DNA of 64,000 nt from an uncultured Synergistales bacterium (lineage in GTDB: Bacteria; Synergistota; Synergistia; Synergistales; Aminobacteriaceae), in assembly GCA_905233725.1 (NCBI GenBank), contig CAJOEM010000006.1:1-64000 (forward strand), in the 5' to 3' direction. The notes beneath the pieces were generated by a model. The model was not told the DNA's origin. It was given only the letters and a program-made list of their open reading frames with translations, and did not search any database. This document shows positions 20,601 through 30,487 of the stretch, piece by piece. A program made the position numbers and the translations under genes. The number at the start of each line of letters is the position of its first letter. The stretch's first letter is position 1.

Positions 20601-21540
20601 ATATTATAATTACAGTGAGCGCGATTATTATAACGATCAGGCCCATGATCTGAGATCTTTAACGCAATCCAATCGCAAACGCCGAACTTTCACGATTTCG
20701 ATTTTGAGCGGCAAAGGCGGTGTTGGCAAGAGCAATATTGCAGCGTCTTTGTCATGCGCACTTGCTGACTTTGGCAAACGTGTTGTGTTATTCGACGCGG
20801 ATTTGGGACTGGCGAATCTTGATATTCTTTGCGGTGTCAAGGCGAAGTATAATCTCGCGCATTTGATAACCGGTTCGAAAAGCCTCAGGGAAATTTTGCT
20901 GCCATTGCCACGAACTCCGCAATCGATTAATAACAAAGGGTCGGTGATTCTCTTGCCGGGCGGTGTCGGAATAAAAGAAATTGCTGAACTCGGCGATAAT
21001 GATTCGAGACAGGTTTTCGAAAGTCTGGCTGGCTTGGAGAAATTGGCGGATTATTTGATCATGGACGCTGGAGCAGGCATTCATAAAGGCGTTCTGTCGT
21101 TCGGCTATGCTTCGGATATTACGCTGCTCGTGACAAGTCCGGAACCAACGTCTGTGAGAGATGCTTACGGAGTGATCAAATCTCTTGGTCCTGACGCTTG
21201 GATGAGAAATAACGGTGCAGGCTTGATGCTGATCGTGAATATGGCTTCGAGTCGCAAACAAGCTCATGAAGTTGCAGATAGAATCAGAATTGCGTCAACG
21301 AAATTTTTGGGGAATGCGCCGGTGTATCTGGGTTATGTTTTGAGAGATCAGGTTGTTGAAAGAGCGGTTCGTGCGTGCAGAATATTTTACAGGTTAGAGC
21401 CCAAATCTCCAGCGAGCGCGTGCATTACGAATATTGCGGTCGAGTTGCTGCGATTGTGTGAGGGTGTTCGCGTGAAAAGTCAGCCAATTCCGAAAGATGG
21501 AGTTTTAAAAACGTTTTTCAAGCAGATATTTGGAAAGTAA
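20584..21540 (+). CDS. flhG: MinD/ParA-like ATPase FlhG
   Basis: LSGKGGVGKSNIAASL, DADLGLANLDIL, directly downstream of flhF. Confidence 0.92.
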   Translation: MNDDSRYYNYSERDYYNDQAHDLRSLTQSNRKRRTFTISILSGKGGVGKSNIAASLSCALADFGKRVVLFDADLGLANLDILCGVKAKYNLAHLITGSKSLREILLPLPRTPQSINNKGSVILLPGGVGIKEIAELGDNDSRQVFESLAGLEKLADYLIMDAGAGIHKGVLSFGYASDITLLVTSPEPTSVRDAYGVIKSLGPDAWMRNNGAGLMLIVNMASSRKQAHEVADRIRIASTKFLGNAPVYLGYVLRDQVVERAVRACRIFYRLEPKSPASACITNIAVELLRLCEGVRVKSQPIPKDGVLKTFFKQIFGK

Positions 21541-21563
21541 TTATAAAATCGGAGGTGTTATTT

Positions 21564-22628
21564 GTGAATAACAGAAAGATACGCGTATTAGTCGTTGATG
21601 ACAGTGCTTTGATGCGGCAATTAATCAGCGATATTGTCAATTCGGATCCAAGATTGACTGTCGCGGGCACAGCAAGAGACGGCAGAGACGCGTTGCAGCA
21701 AATCCAGAAGTTGAAGCCCGATCTCGTTACGATGGACGTTGAGATGCCGAATATGGACGGTCTGAAAGCTCTCGAGGAAATTATGCGAGTGTGTCCGTTG
21801 CCCGTAATAATGGTAAGTTCTGTTACACAGCAAGGCGCAGAGACTACACTTAAAGCTCTGAATCTTGGTTGTGTAGATTTTGTGCCGAAACCATCAGGAT
21901 CGATTTCGATTAATATAAAAGACGTAGGCAAGGAGTTAATCGACAAGATAATTGCAGCTAGCACAGCACAGATTAAGCCGTTCTCGAAATTTGGCTCGAA
22001 TTTTCACAGCTTCAGTCATAAAATGTCACCGCCAAGTTCGTTTGGACAGTCAAAACGACGTGACATAGTTGCGATTGCGTCATCAACTGGCGGACCGATG
22101 GCTCTGAGCGAATTAATCCCGAAGTTGCCGGCGAATTTTCCGGTTCCAATCGTGATCACACAGCACATGCCCAAAGAATTTACGACTTCGTTCGCAAAAA
22201 GACTGAATGATTCGTCGAAAGTTGAAGTTATCGAGGGATTCAGTGGACTGACTCTCAAACCTGGACGTGTCGTTATAGCTCCGGGTGGCAGTCACTTGCT
22301 GGTCAGGAGACGCAATGGCACGGCAATTTGTGACTTGAGCGATGCGCCGCCGGTTTTATCGGTCAAGCCTGCAGCGAATGTCATGTTCCTGAGTGTTGCG
22401 GACGAATACGGCGGAAATGTTCTGTGCGTAATAATGACCGGAATGGGACGCGATGGCACGGATGGAGCGATTGCTTTGAAAAGATTGGGTGCTTATGTCA
22501 TTGCTGAATCTCAGAAAACTTGTGTCGTGTACGGAATGCCTAAAGCTGCTGTAGATGCCGGAGTCGTCGACGAGATTCTCCCGTTGAATGAAATCCCCGA
22601 AGCAATGTCTCGACTTGTCAAATGCTAA
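21564..22628 (+). CDS. cheB: Protein-glutamate methylesterase CheB
   Basis: Receiver VVDDSALMRQ, SSTGGPMAL, TQHMP, MTGMGRDGTDGA; GTG start after GGAGG. Confidence 0.96.
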   Translation: MNNRKIRVLVVDDSALMRQLISDIVNSDPRLTVAGTARDGRDALQQIQKLKPDLVTMDVEMPNMDGLKALEEIMRVCPLPVIMVSSVTQQGAETTLKALNLGCVDFVPKPSGSISINIKDVGKELIDKIIAASTAQIKPFSKFGSNFHSFSHKMSPPSSFGQSKRRDIVAIASSTGGPMALSELIPKLPANFPVPIVITQHMPKEFTTSFAKRLNDSSKVEVIEGFSGLTLKPGRVVIAPGGSHLLVRRRNGTAICDLSDAPPVLSVKPAANVMFLSVADEYGGNVLCVIMTGMGRDGTDGAIALKRLGAYVIAESQKTCVVYGMPKAAVDAGVVDEILPLNEIPEAMSRLVKC

Positions 22629-22685
22629 AATGCTAAAATAGTGGCAAATAAAAAAAACGAAATTTCAGGAGGATTTTTAGAAATT

Positions 22686-24734
22686 ATGTCAGATATGGAT
22701 ATGAGCCAATATTTGAGCGCATTTCTCGATGAAACTGATGATAACGTTCACAGACTTGATGATTTGCTATTGGCACTCGAAAAAGACATGGTTGACATGG
22801 ATGTCATAAACGAGATTTTCAGGGCAGCTCATACGTTGAAAGGCATGGCAGGAACCATGGGCTTCACGAACATGATGGGTCTTACTCACGCAATGGAAGA
22901 CAGACTCGATGCTGCTCGAAAAGGTACAAGACCGTTGACTGAGGACGACATGAACATGTTATTTCAGGGACTGGACACGCTGCAGGAAATGGCGGACTCG
23001 ATTCGCGGCGGCGGAAATGATTCGCATATCGATGTCTCGGAAATGGTTCAAACTCTCAGAAATGAGGCCCCTAAAGAAGCTCCTGCTGCAAGTCCAAGTG
23101 CTGATAATTCTGCTGCAAGTTCGGGCGGCTTGTCTGCTCAGGATGCCGAATGGGTCAAGAAAGCTAATGATGCCGGCGAAGGCGCGTATAAAATTCACGT
23201 GAAGTTGAGTGACCAGTGTCTGCTACGTGCAGCGCGCGCTTACATGGTCGTGAACAGGCTAGAGGAATTGGGCGCATTGTTCAAGACTGACCCTCCAACT
23301 GAAGCTCTTGAAAAAGAAGAATTTGATCACGATTTCGAAGTCTATATTGCAACGGCAGCTCCGGTTGAGGAAATGAAAGCAGCAGTCGAGAAAATCAGCG
23401 ACGTATCTCAAGTTGATATTGAGGATATTAAGATCGGAGACGCTCCTGCACCAGCTCAGGCAGCTCCAGCAGCAGAACCAGTTCAAGCAGCAGCTCCAGC
23501 TCCGGCAGAAAAACCAGCAGCTCCAGCCCCGGCAGAAAAACCAGCAGCTCCAGCTAAGAAAGACACGGCTAAGAAGAGTTCCCAGACTGTCAGAGTTGAC
23601 ATTGGAAGACTCGACAAGCTGATGAATTTGGTCGGAGAACTTGTTATCTCGCGTGCAAGAATTGAGCGCCTTGTTCAGGAGGCAAGATTGCGCCAATTTG
23701 ACGACACGCTCTCACAGTTGGGCAGAATTTCTGGCGACATTCAGGAATTGGTTACGAAATTGCGAATGGTTCCAGTTTCGTTCACGTTCGACAGGTTCCC
23801 AAGATTGATTCGTGACTTGTGCAAGACGCTGAATAAAAACGTTGAATTAGTTCTCGAAGGCGAGGATACTGAATTAGACCGAACGGTTATTGACGAAATC
23901 GGCGACCCGATGGTGCACTTGATCCGTAACTCGATGGATCACGGAATAGAACATCCTGAAGAACGCAAAGCTCTCGGAAAACCTGAGAAAGGCACGTTGA
24001 AAATTGCAGCGTATCAGGAAGGCAGCGGAGTTGTAATCGAAGTCAGTGACGATGGCTCAGGCATAGATCCGGATAAAGTCCGCAAGAAAGCGATTGAGAA
24101 AGGCTTATTAACTGAAGATCGCGCGAGTGTCATGAGTGATGAAGAGGCTCAGCAGCTTGTGTTATTGCCGGGATTCTCGATGGCTAAGCAGGTCACGGAC
24201 TTGTCTGGACGCGGCGTAGGCATGGACGCGGTGAAAACTAAAGTCGAAGCTCTGGGCGGTCAGTTCGATCTCGTCAGCAAGAAAAACGAGGGAACGCATG
24301 TTTATATAAGACTTCCGTTGACGCTGGCGATTGTTCTTTCGCTTTTGATCAAAGTCGGCGATGAGACTTACGCGATAAGTCTGGAGAACGTCGAAGAGAC
24401 TATCATGGTCAGAAAAGAAGATATTAAAACCGTACATGGCGAACCTACGACGTTGTTGCGCGGCGAAGTCTTATCGTTGAATATTCTCGGCGATATTCTT
24501 GGCACTGAGAATCTCGAACGCGATCGCGATGAATATCCGGTAGTTGTCGTCAAGATCGGCAGAAATAAAATCGGCTTTATCGTGAGTGAGTTAATCGGTC
24601 AGCAGGAAATCGTGATTAAATCGCTTGGGAGATTTTTGGCTAAGATTGACGGGATCACCGGCGGAACAATTCTTGGCGATGGCAACGTCGCGTTGATATT
24701 AGATGTAGCGTCATTTTATTCGACAAAGGGCTGA
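22686..24734 (+). CDS. cheA: Chemotaxis histidine kinase CheA
   Basis: P1 FRAAHTLKGMAG, LVGELVISRARIE, HLIRNSMDHGIE, DDGSGID; Pro/Ala-rich linker. Confidence 0.96.
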   Translation: MSDMDMSQYLSAFLDETDDNVHRLDDLLLALEKDMVDMDVINEIFRAAHTLKGMAGTMGFTNMMGLTHAMEDRLDAARKGTRPLTEDDMNMLFQGLDTLQEMADSIRGGGNDSHIDVSEMVQTLRNEAPKEAPAASPSADNSAASSGGLSAQDAEWVKKANDAGEGAYKIHVKLSDQCLLRAARAYMVVNRLEELGALFKTDPPTEALEKEEFDHDFEVYIATAAPVEEMKAAVEKISDVSQVDIEDIKIGDAPAPAQAAPAAEPVQAAAPAPAEKPAAPAPAEKPAAPAKKDTAKKSSQTVRVDIGRLDKLMNLVGELVISRARIERLVQEARLRQFDDTLSQLGRISGDIQELVTKLRMVPVSFTFDRFPRLIRDLCKTLNKNVELVLEGEDTELDRTVIDEIGDPMVHLIRNSMDHGIEHPEERKALGKPEKGTLKIAAYQEGSGVVIEVSDDGSGIDPDKVRKKAIEKGLLTEDRASVMSDEEAQQLVLLPGFSMAKQVTDLSGRGVGMDAVKTKVEALGGQFDLVSKKNEGTHVYIRLPLTLAIVLSLLIKVGDETYAISLENVEETIMVRKEDIKTVHGEPTTLLRGEVLSLNILGDILGTENLERDRDEYPVVVVKIGRNKIGFIVSELIGQQEIVIKSLGRFLAKIDGITGGTILGDGNVALILDVASFYSTKG

Positions 24735-24741
24735 TTTTTAA

Positions 24742-25383
24742 ATGAGTGATTTAGGGTCATTCAATGCACTTCAGTTGGACGCAATAAAAGAAGTCGCAAA
24801 TATTGGAACCGGCAACGCAGCTACAGCTCTGAGCAAATTGTTATCTTGTATGATTAACATGGAAGTTCCGCAAGTTGAGCTGGTCTCGATTTATGATTTG
24901 GCAAGTCACTACGGGGATCCAATGCAGACAGTCGGGGCTGTATTTGTGCGTTCGACCGGCGAGTTCGGTTGCAGTTTGATATTTATCCAGAAGGAGGAAG
25001 CAGCGCAATTAATGACGGGGTTGTTGCTTCGGCAGCAATTCGGAGCGTATTTGCCTGAAGTAATTCCTCCCGAGATGAGTGACAGTGCGTTAAGTGAAGT
25101 CGGGAATATAGTGTTGAGTTCGTTCTTGAACGCGATAAATCTGTTAATTGGCAGTCAGCATCAAATAAGTGTCCCGGGGGTTGCTCATGACATGTTGAGT
25201 TCGATTCTTGACGTTGTAGCGTCGATATTCGGCTGTATGGGTGAGTATGCTTTAATGGTCAATACTGAATTGAAAGTTGAGGGATTAGAAGTACAGGAAA
25301 ATAGCGACATCACTGGCAATATAATATTGATTCCCGATCCTGACGCATTGGAACTCTTGTTGAAAAAGTTGATGGTGATGTAA
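24742..25383 (+). CDS. cheC: Chemotaxis phosphatase CheC
   Basis: DAIKEVANIGTGNAATALSKLL and DSALSEVGNIVLSSFLNA. Confidence 0.93.
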   Translation: MSDLGSFNALQLDAIKEVANIGTGNAATALSKLLSCMINMEVPQVELVSIYDLASHYGDPMQTVGAVFVRSTGEFGCSLIFIQKEEAAQLMTGLLLRQQFGAYLPEVIPPEMSDSALSEVGNIVLSSFLNAINLLIGSQHQISVPGVAHDMLSSILDVVASIFGCMGEYALMVNTELKVEGLEVQENSDITGNIILIPDPDALELLLKKLMVM

Positions 25384-25874
25384 TGGCAGAGAAAAGTCAC
25401 GTATTAGGAATGGCGGATTTACTTGTCGCAACAGCACCTGTCAAGCTTGTTACGTTGGGTTTAGGCTCTTGCATTGGTCTGGTGTTGTTTGATCAGCAGG
25501 CGAAAGTGGCAGGAATGGCGCATATCATGTTGCCGGATAGTCGTGGCAGCGGTGGAACTGAGAAAGTCGGAAAGTTTGCGGATACGGCTGTCCCGGCGTT
25601 ATTTAACGAGATGTTGCGTCACGGTGCGAATAAAATGCGAATCAGGGCGAAAATTGCCGGTGGTGCGCAGATGTTCGCGTTACCTGGAGCGAGTGCGGAT
25701 TTCTTGACGGTCGGTGCTAAGAATGTTCGCGAGACTACGATGAGACTTGCCAGACTTGGGATTGCGCTGATAGCTTCGGACACTGGCGGCAATCGCGGGC
25801 GCACGATAGAGTTTTCGACGGATAACTGGCTCTTGAAAGTAAAGACTCTTGGGAAGGGGGTAGCAGAAATATGA
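25383..25874 (+). CDS. cheD: Chemoreceptor glutamine deamidase CheD
   Basis: LGLGSCIGLVLFD, GMAHIMLPDSRG; adjacent to cheC. Confidence 0.93.
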   Translation: MAEKSHVLGMADLLVATAPVKLVTLGLGSCIGLVLFDQQAKVAGMAHIMLPDSRGSGGTEKVGKFADTAVPALFNEMLRHGANKMRIRAKIAGGAQMFALPGASADFLTVGAKNVRETTMRLARLGIALIASDTGGNRGRTIEFSTDNWLLKVKTLGKGVAEI

Positions 25875-26620
25875 AACCTGAAGAGCAGCAATTATGGGAC
25901 GGTTTTATATCTGCTGGACGAACCGGCAAATGTCGCGACGAATTAATCACGAGGTATTTGCCGCTGATCAAATACGTTGCCGGACGAATGGCTATAACTC
26001 CTCCCGCGGGTCTTGATTACGAGGATATTCTGAGCTTCGGCGTGTTTGGCTTGATCGACGCTGTAGATAGATTCGAGCCATCGAAGGGCTTTGTGTTTCA
26101 GACTTTTGCGATCCCCAGAATACGCGGTTCGATTCTTGACGAGTTGCGCAAATATGACTGGTATTCCCGGACAGGCCGCGAAAAAGTCCAGAAGTTAAAT
26201 CGCGCTATGGAAAAAGTTTTCCAAGCTGAGGGCAAATTCACGGACGATGCGATTCGCAAAGAAATGGGCGTTTCAGACGAGGAATATTACGAGATTCAGG
26301 AGCTGGCAAGTCGAGGCTATATCACGTCTCTTGATGACGTTACGCCGCTCGATGACGGTGAGGTTTCGCTGGAGTCAACGATTGCTGATGATCGTGAGGG
26401 TGCGCCGGAGCGTCTGGTTTACGAGAGTGAGCTTCAGGAAGTTGCGGACGCTCTGAGAGAATTGCCGGAGCGTGAGTGTCAGATGCTGAGCCTGTATTAT
26501 TACGAGGGTCTTACGCTCAAAGAGATTGGCAAAGTTCTGGGAGTTTCCGAGAGCAGAGTTTCGCAAATTCACGGCAAAGCATTATCTATGTTAAAGGCGA
26601 TTCTGAAATCGAAATATTAA
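25871..26620 (+). CDS. fliA: Flagellar RNA polymerase sigma factor FliA/SigD/WhiG
   Basis: YEDILSFGVFGLIDAVDRFEP, RGSILDELRKYDW, LSLYYYEGLTLKEIGKVLGVSESRVSQIH. Confidence 0.95.
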   Translation: MKPEEQQLWDGFISAGRTGKCRDELITRYLPLIKYVAGRMAITPPAGLDYEDILSFGVFGLIDAVDRFEPSKGFVFQTFAIPRIRGSILDELRKYDWYSRTGREKVQKLNRAMEKVFQAEGKFTDDAIRKEMGVSDEEYYEIQELASRGYITSLDDVTPLDDGEVSLESTIADDREGAPERLVYESELQEVADALRELPERECQMLSLYYYEGLTLKEIGKVLGVSESRVSQIHGKALSMLKAILKSKY

Positions 26621-26650
26621 TCAAGTTAATCAGGGAGGTGAAATTTCTAA

Positions 26651-28306
26651 ATGGACGCAAGAATTGAAGCGGAAATAGCAGCAGGAAGCAATGACAAGAA
26701 TCGCTTCGAGAATCTGAAAATAGACGCGGATTCGGACGGAATTTGGCTTTTTTCTGAGGGCAAATTCAAAGAAAATGACGTTTACGCAATGCTCAAGGCT
26801 TATGGGATCGTCAGGTATGATTTCAAGGCAGTTCGCAAGTTCATAAAAGACGGTGAGCCATGCAAAGTCTGCGTTCGTAATCCTGCGTTTGAGAAAGATG
26901 CGCGCATAATCGTAAATCTCGCTAAAGACAAAATGACTGCAAGTGTCACGATTGAGCCACCATTTTTCGCGAAACCCTGGCCGTCTGAAGCCGAAGTTCT
27001 CAAATCATTAGCTGCTAACGGCGTGAAAGTTGGAATTGATCAGGCTGCGATTCAATCATTGCTCGCTCGAAAATTAGCAAACGAAGCTGTAATAGTCGCA
27101 CGCGGTGTAGCTCCGATTGAGGGCAAAGACGCTTATATCGAGTTGCTTAAAGATCCGGACAAGCCTTTCGAAGTTCGCGATGACGAGAAAATAGATTTCT
27201 GGAGCAGAAGCACGATCATAACAGTTCATCCGGCTCAGGAAATTGCGATTAAACACCCACTCGAACAAGGCAAAAACGGCGTTGACGTAACCGGCGCGGT
27301 CGCAAAAGCTAAGCCAGTCAAGAATGTCGAATTTGCTTTCGGAACTGGATTAATGCGCGACGAAGAGAATAAATTGATCTTGATAGCGTCGGCTGAAGGT
27401 CAGTTGAAAAAACAGGGCGGTCGCTTGGTCGTTTTGCCGGAACTTGAGATTCATGATGATATAGATTTCGGAGTCGGCAGCATAGATTTCACAGGTTCAG
27501 TAAAAATCTTCGGCGCAGTTCACGAGGGTTTTCACGTAACGGCTCAGGGAAATATAGAAATTCACGGTCCTGTCGAGGGCGCAGATATTGACAGTCAGGG
27601 CGTAATAATCGTCAAAGGCGGCGTTCGCGGCATGGGCAAAGGCACGATGAAAGCTACGGGCGATATTAGTTTGAGTTTCGGAGATCAGGCAGAAATCCGC
27701 AGCGGTGGAACTATCTTGGCTCAGACATCGATTCTGCACAGTCATCTTTACGCTCAAAAAGCCGTGATTGCTCTGGGCACGAAAAAATCCCAGATTGCTG
27801 GCGGAAAAATCGAAGCCGGTCTCGAAGTCTCATGTAACGTACTCGGCAGCGAAATGGGAACAAAAACTGAAGTCGTCGTAGGCTTGCCTCCGGAACAACT
27901 CGAGAAGCGCAAAATTTTCAACGGGGAAATAAAGCGATTCCAGGATAATCTCGAACGCATTGAGCCGAATCTTGTCTTGCTCAAGAAACTCGAAGCAGCA
28001 GGTCAACTCGATGATAATAAACGCGCAATGATGATGAATTTCACGAAAATGAAGTTCCAGTTGCAGGCAGCTCTCGAAAATATGCAGAACGAGTTAAGCG
28101 CACTCGACGAGCAATTAGCATTGGTTCGCGACAAAGGAATCGTTAGAGTAAAAGATATTTGTTACCCGGGTGTGTTTATAAGCATCAGGGGACTTGCTTA
28201 TCAAGTTCAGGAAGTTTGCAAGTACACGTCGTTCATTGCAGATGACGAGAAACGCGCAATAGTTTTGAAACCGTATGATTACATGGCTGGACATTTGGGA
28301 GGTTAA
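26651..28306 (+). CDS. FapA family (DUF342) polymer-forming protein
   Basis: GKNGVDVTG..., VHEGFHVTAQGNIEIHGPVEGADIDSQGVIIVKGGVRG. Confidence 0.9.
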   Translation: MDARIEAEIAAGSNDKNRFENLKIDADSDGIWLFSEGKFKENDVYAMLKAYGIVRYDFKAVRKFIKDGEPCKVCVRNPAFEKDARIIVNLAKDKMTASVTIEPPFFAKPWPSEAEVLKSLAANGVKVGIDQAAIQSLLARKLANEAVIVARGVAPIEGKDAYIELLKDPDKPFEVRDDEKIDFWSRSTIITVHPAQEIAIKHPLEQGKNGVDVTGAVAKAKPVKNVEFAFGTGLMRDEENKLILIASAEGQLKKQGGRLVVLPELEIHDDIDFGVGSIDFTGSVKIFGAVHEGFHVTAQGNIEIHGPVEGADIDSQGVIIVKGGVRGMGKGTMKATGDISLSFGDQAEIRSGGTILAQTSILHSHLYAQKAVIALGTKKSQIAGGKIEAGLEVSCNVLGSEMGTKTEVVVGLPPEQLEKRKIFNGEIKRFQDNLERIEPNLVLLKKLEAAGQLDDNKRAMMMNFTKMKFQLQAALENMQNELSALDEQLALVRDKGIVRVKDICYPGVFISIRGLAYQVQEVCKYTSFIADDEKRAIVLKPYDYMAGHLGG

Positions 28307-28315
28307 ATTAGTATT

Positions 28316-28579
28316 ATGCAACCCGTAAGTATGTTAATGTCGCATTTCAACGTCGAGAATACGATTCATCACACACCGAACGCACTCGCAGCAGCTCAGG
28401 ATACAGGTCAAGGTCAGGAACTCGTTCGCGAAGGCATCAAGGCTGTCCAGACTGTTCAGGCAAGTGAAGCAGCAGCAAAATCTCAGCGTGTCAAGCGCAA
28501 AAATGATAATGACGAGAATAATAATCGCGATAATAACGGCAAAGATGGCAAAAAAAAGAAATTTGATTTTTACGGATAA
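28316..28579 (+). CDS. Small hypothetical protein of the flagellar operon
   Basis: 87 aa, Lys/Asn-rich C-terminus; tightly spaced in operon. Confidence 0.6.
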   Translation: MQPVSMLMSHFNVENTIHHTPNALAAAQDTGQGQELVREGIKAVQTVQASEAAAKSQRVKRKNDNDENNNRDNNGKDGKKKKFDFYG

Positions 28580-28611
28580 AAATTGCGTAAATTTTGCGAG
28601 GTGTTTTGTAA

Positions 28612-29166
28612 ATGGCTGTGCAGAATAATTCGCTCGGCTATATTATCATCGGCGGTGCGGAAAGTATGCCCAGAGGCATGGCTCTCGTCGCAGATGTTCG
28701 CGGCATTCCGCTCGAGTGCATTTACACGGAGCCAGTTAAGCTCAATCGTCTGCAGAGAATTTTGTACGGGAAAGCTCGTGACACGTATTTAAAAGAAGAA
28801 TTGATTCTCAAGAGTTTGCTCGAAGCTGTCGAAACTAAGCCGCAATTATGGCTTTGTAACGACGCAGCTATTTTGAACCCGTTGAAATTTAACGCGAAAG
28901 TCAAAGCCGTCATGCTGGAAAATTCAAGTCACGATCCGTTAGAGGCAATCGGCCATGTCGAGAGTACTCAGGATCCAAATGTTTTCTGGCTGCAAACTGA
29001 CAAAGCAGGCGCCCCGTTGAAACTCACATTCCCAACTGATACGCGCGCCGATGAAATGAAAATGTCAGTCGCAAATTTAATCGAAGCTGCAAAAACAATG
29101 GAATTACTCGAACCGTTTGACCGTCTGCAAAAAGCTATTGTGTCACTCGTAAACGGCGTGGAATAA
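28612..29166 (+). CDS. Hypothetical protein, flagellar operon
   Basis: 184 aa ORF, RBS GAGGTG, codirectional with tight spacing. Confidence 0.75.
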   Translation: MAVQNNSLGYIIIGGAESMPRGMALVADVRGIPLECIYTEPVKLNRLQRILYGKARDTYLKEELILKSLLEAVETKPQLWLCNDAAILNPLKFNAKVKAVMLENSSHDPLEAIGHVESTQDPNVFWLQTDKAGAPLKLTFPTDTRADEMKMSVANLIEAAKTMELLEPFDRLQKAIVSLVNGVE

Positions 29167-29181
29167 ATATAAATAATAATC

Positions 29182-29799
29182 ATGTTCGAAGATTTTCGCG
29201 AAGAATTCGAATCAGGAATTGGCGATCTCAGGGATTATTGCACCAGTATTTTTTCTCGCGGAGTCAAAGTCTACAGGTACGATAATTTGCTTGGGGAGCA
29301 ACCGGAAATCAAACGCGTTAATAAACGTGTCGAGGCTTTCAAGCTGGATGCTGAAATTAAAATTAATGCGTCGAAACTTCCGGATTTACACGAGAAAATA
29401 TCTTGCGAAATTCATAGCGTAAAATTCTCTCAGGAACTCGTCAAGCTTCACGGCGGGAAAATCAAGCGCATTGATAAACGTGAAATCGCAATTCATAAAT
29501 TCCCAATCGCGAGAAAAATTCGCACATGGGACGCTACGAAACGAATTGTCGCAATGCCTCAAGAACGCACAAATCGCTTGAAATGGCAGCGTGAACGTCC
29601 AAAATTAAATCAGGGCGAAATGCTTCTGGCCTGGTACGGACCAATCGTTGACGGAGCAGTTCTCAAACTCGCTCTGAATAAGCAAAAAGGCACGCTGCTA
29701 ATCTGGTACAATCATCGCAGCAGACAGTTCAAAGCGCGCGGAGTGTTCCTGTTCAGGCGCCTGGGACTTGGCGAAAAACCTCAGTGGCGTTGGCTGTAA
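29182..29799 (+). CDS. Hypothetical protein, flagellar operon
   Basis: 205 aa basic ORF, tight operon spacing. Confidence 0.75.
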   Translation: MFEDFREEFESGIGDLRDYCTSIFSRGVKVYRYDNLLGEQPEIKRVNKRVEAFKLDAEIKINASKLPDLHEKISCEIHSVKFSQELVKLHGGKIKRIDKREIAIHKFPIARKIRTWDATKRIVAMPQERTNRLKWQRERPKLNQGEMLLAWYGPIVDGAVLKLALNKQKGTLLIWYNHRSRQFKARGVFLFRRLGLGEKPQWRWL

Positions 29800-29832
29800 A
29801 ATGCAAAATAATTTTTTGAAAGGCTAATTATC

Positions 29833-30459
29833 ATGCAAAAATTCAGATTTTGTTCAGGGAGGCGCAACTCGTCTCCCATTTTTTTTCACACGCGAAATCT
29901 CAGCCAGAAAAATTTCTCACGCACGAAAATCAAATTATTATTCACGAAACACAAATTCGACGCATCGTTAATTCACGGAGCAGCGAAAATTTGCAAGCGT
30001 GGCGGAGTTCAGGTTCTCACGTGCAATCCAGTCTCTCGCAAAATGCAGGCGTTCCCGACAAGTTTCTGGTTGACGTGTCCGTTTTTGATTAAGCGTGCCA
30101 GCAAAATCGAATCAAGCGGCGGTGTGAAAGAATTAGAAATTTACATGCAAAATTCGGCTGTAAAAAATAAATATTCTGAGTATAATATTTTTCATCAGGT
30201 AATTCGAATAAAACTCATGGGGAAAATCAAGTGCGAATATATGCGCAGATTCAAGAACAAGATTTTCAGGAATTTAATTCGCGGAGGAATTGGGGGGATT
30301 ATGCGTAATAATACAAATGATTTCTTAACGGTCAAATGCCTGCACTTGCAAGTTGCGTCGTTCTTGGCTCTGGGCACGCACCCAGCCAGCGATTGGCTAA
30401 AGAAACATAAACTCAACGCCGAATGTCCGGCAGATTATGATTGCGTATTCATAAAATAA
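29833..30459 (+). CDS. DUF501 domain-containing protein
   Basis: FPTSFWLTCPFLIKRASKIESSGGVKELE and GIGGI...VKCLHLQVASFLALGTHPASDWL. Confidence 0.82.
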   Translation: MQKFRFCSGRRNSSPIFFHTRNLSQKNFSRTKIKLLFTKHKFDASLIHGAAKICKRGGVQVLTCNPVSRKMQAFPTSFWLTCPFLIKRASKIESSGGVKELEIYMQNSAVKNKYSEYNIFHQVIRIKLMGKIKCEYMRRFKNKIFRNLIRGGIGGIMRNNTNDFLTVKCLHLQVASFLALGTHPASDWLKKHKLNAECPADYDCVFIK

Positions 30460-30487
30460 TTTTTAGTTTTTAACGAGGTGATTTCCA

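Noticed and set aside
20788-21267. 159-aa - strand ORF opposite flhG
   Set aside because: Antisense to a conserved MinD-like ATPase; composition typical of shadow ORFs.
23455-23570. Tandem GCTCCAGC/GAAAAACCAGC repeats in cheA
   Set aside because: Ordinary Ala/Pro-rich interdomain linker of CheA.
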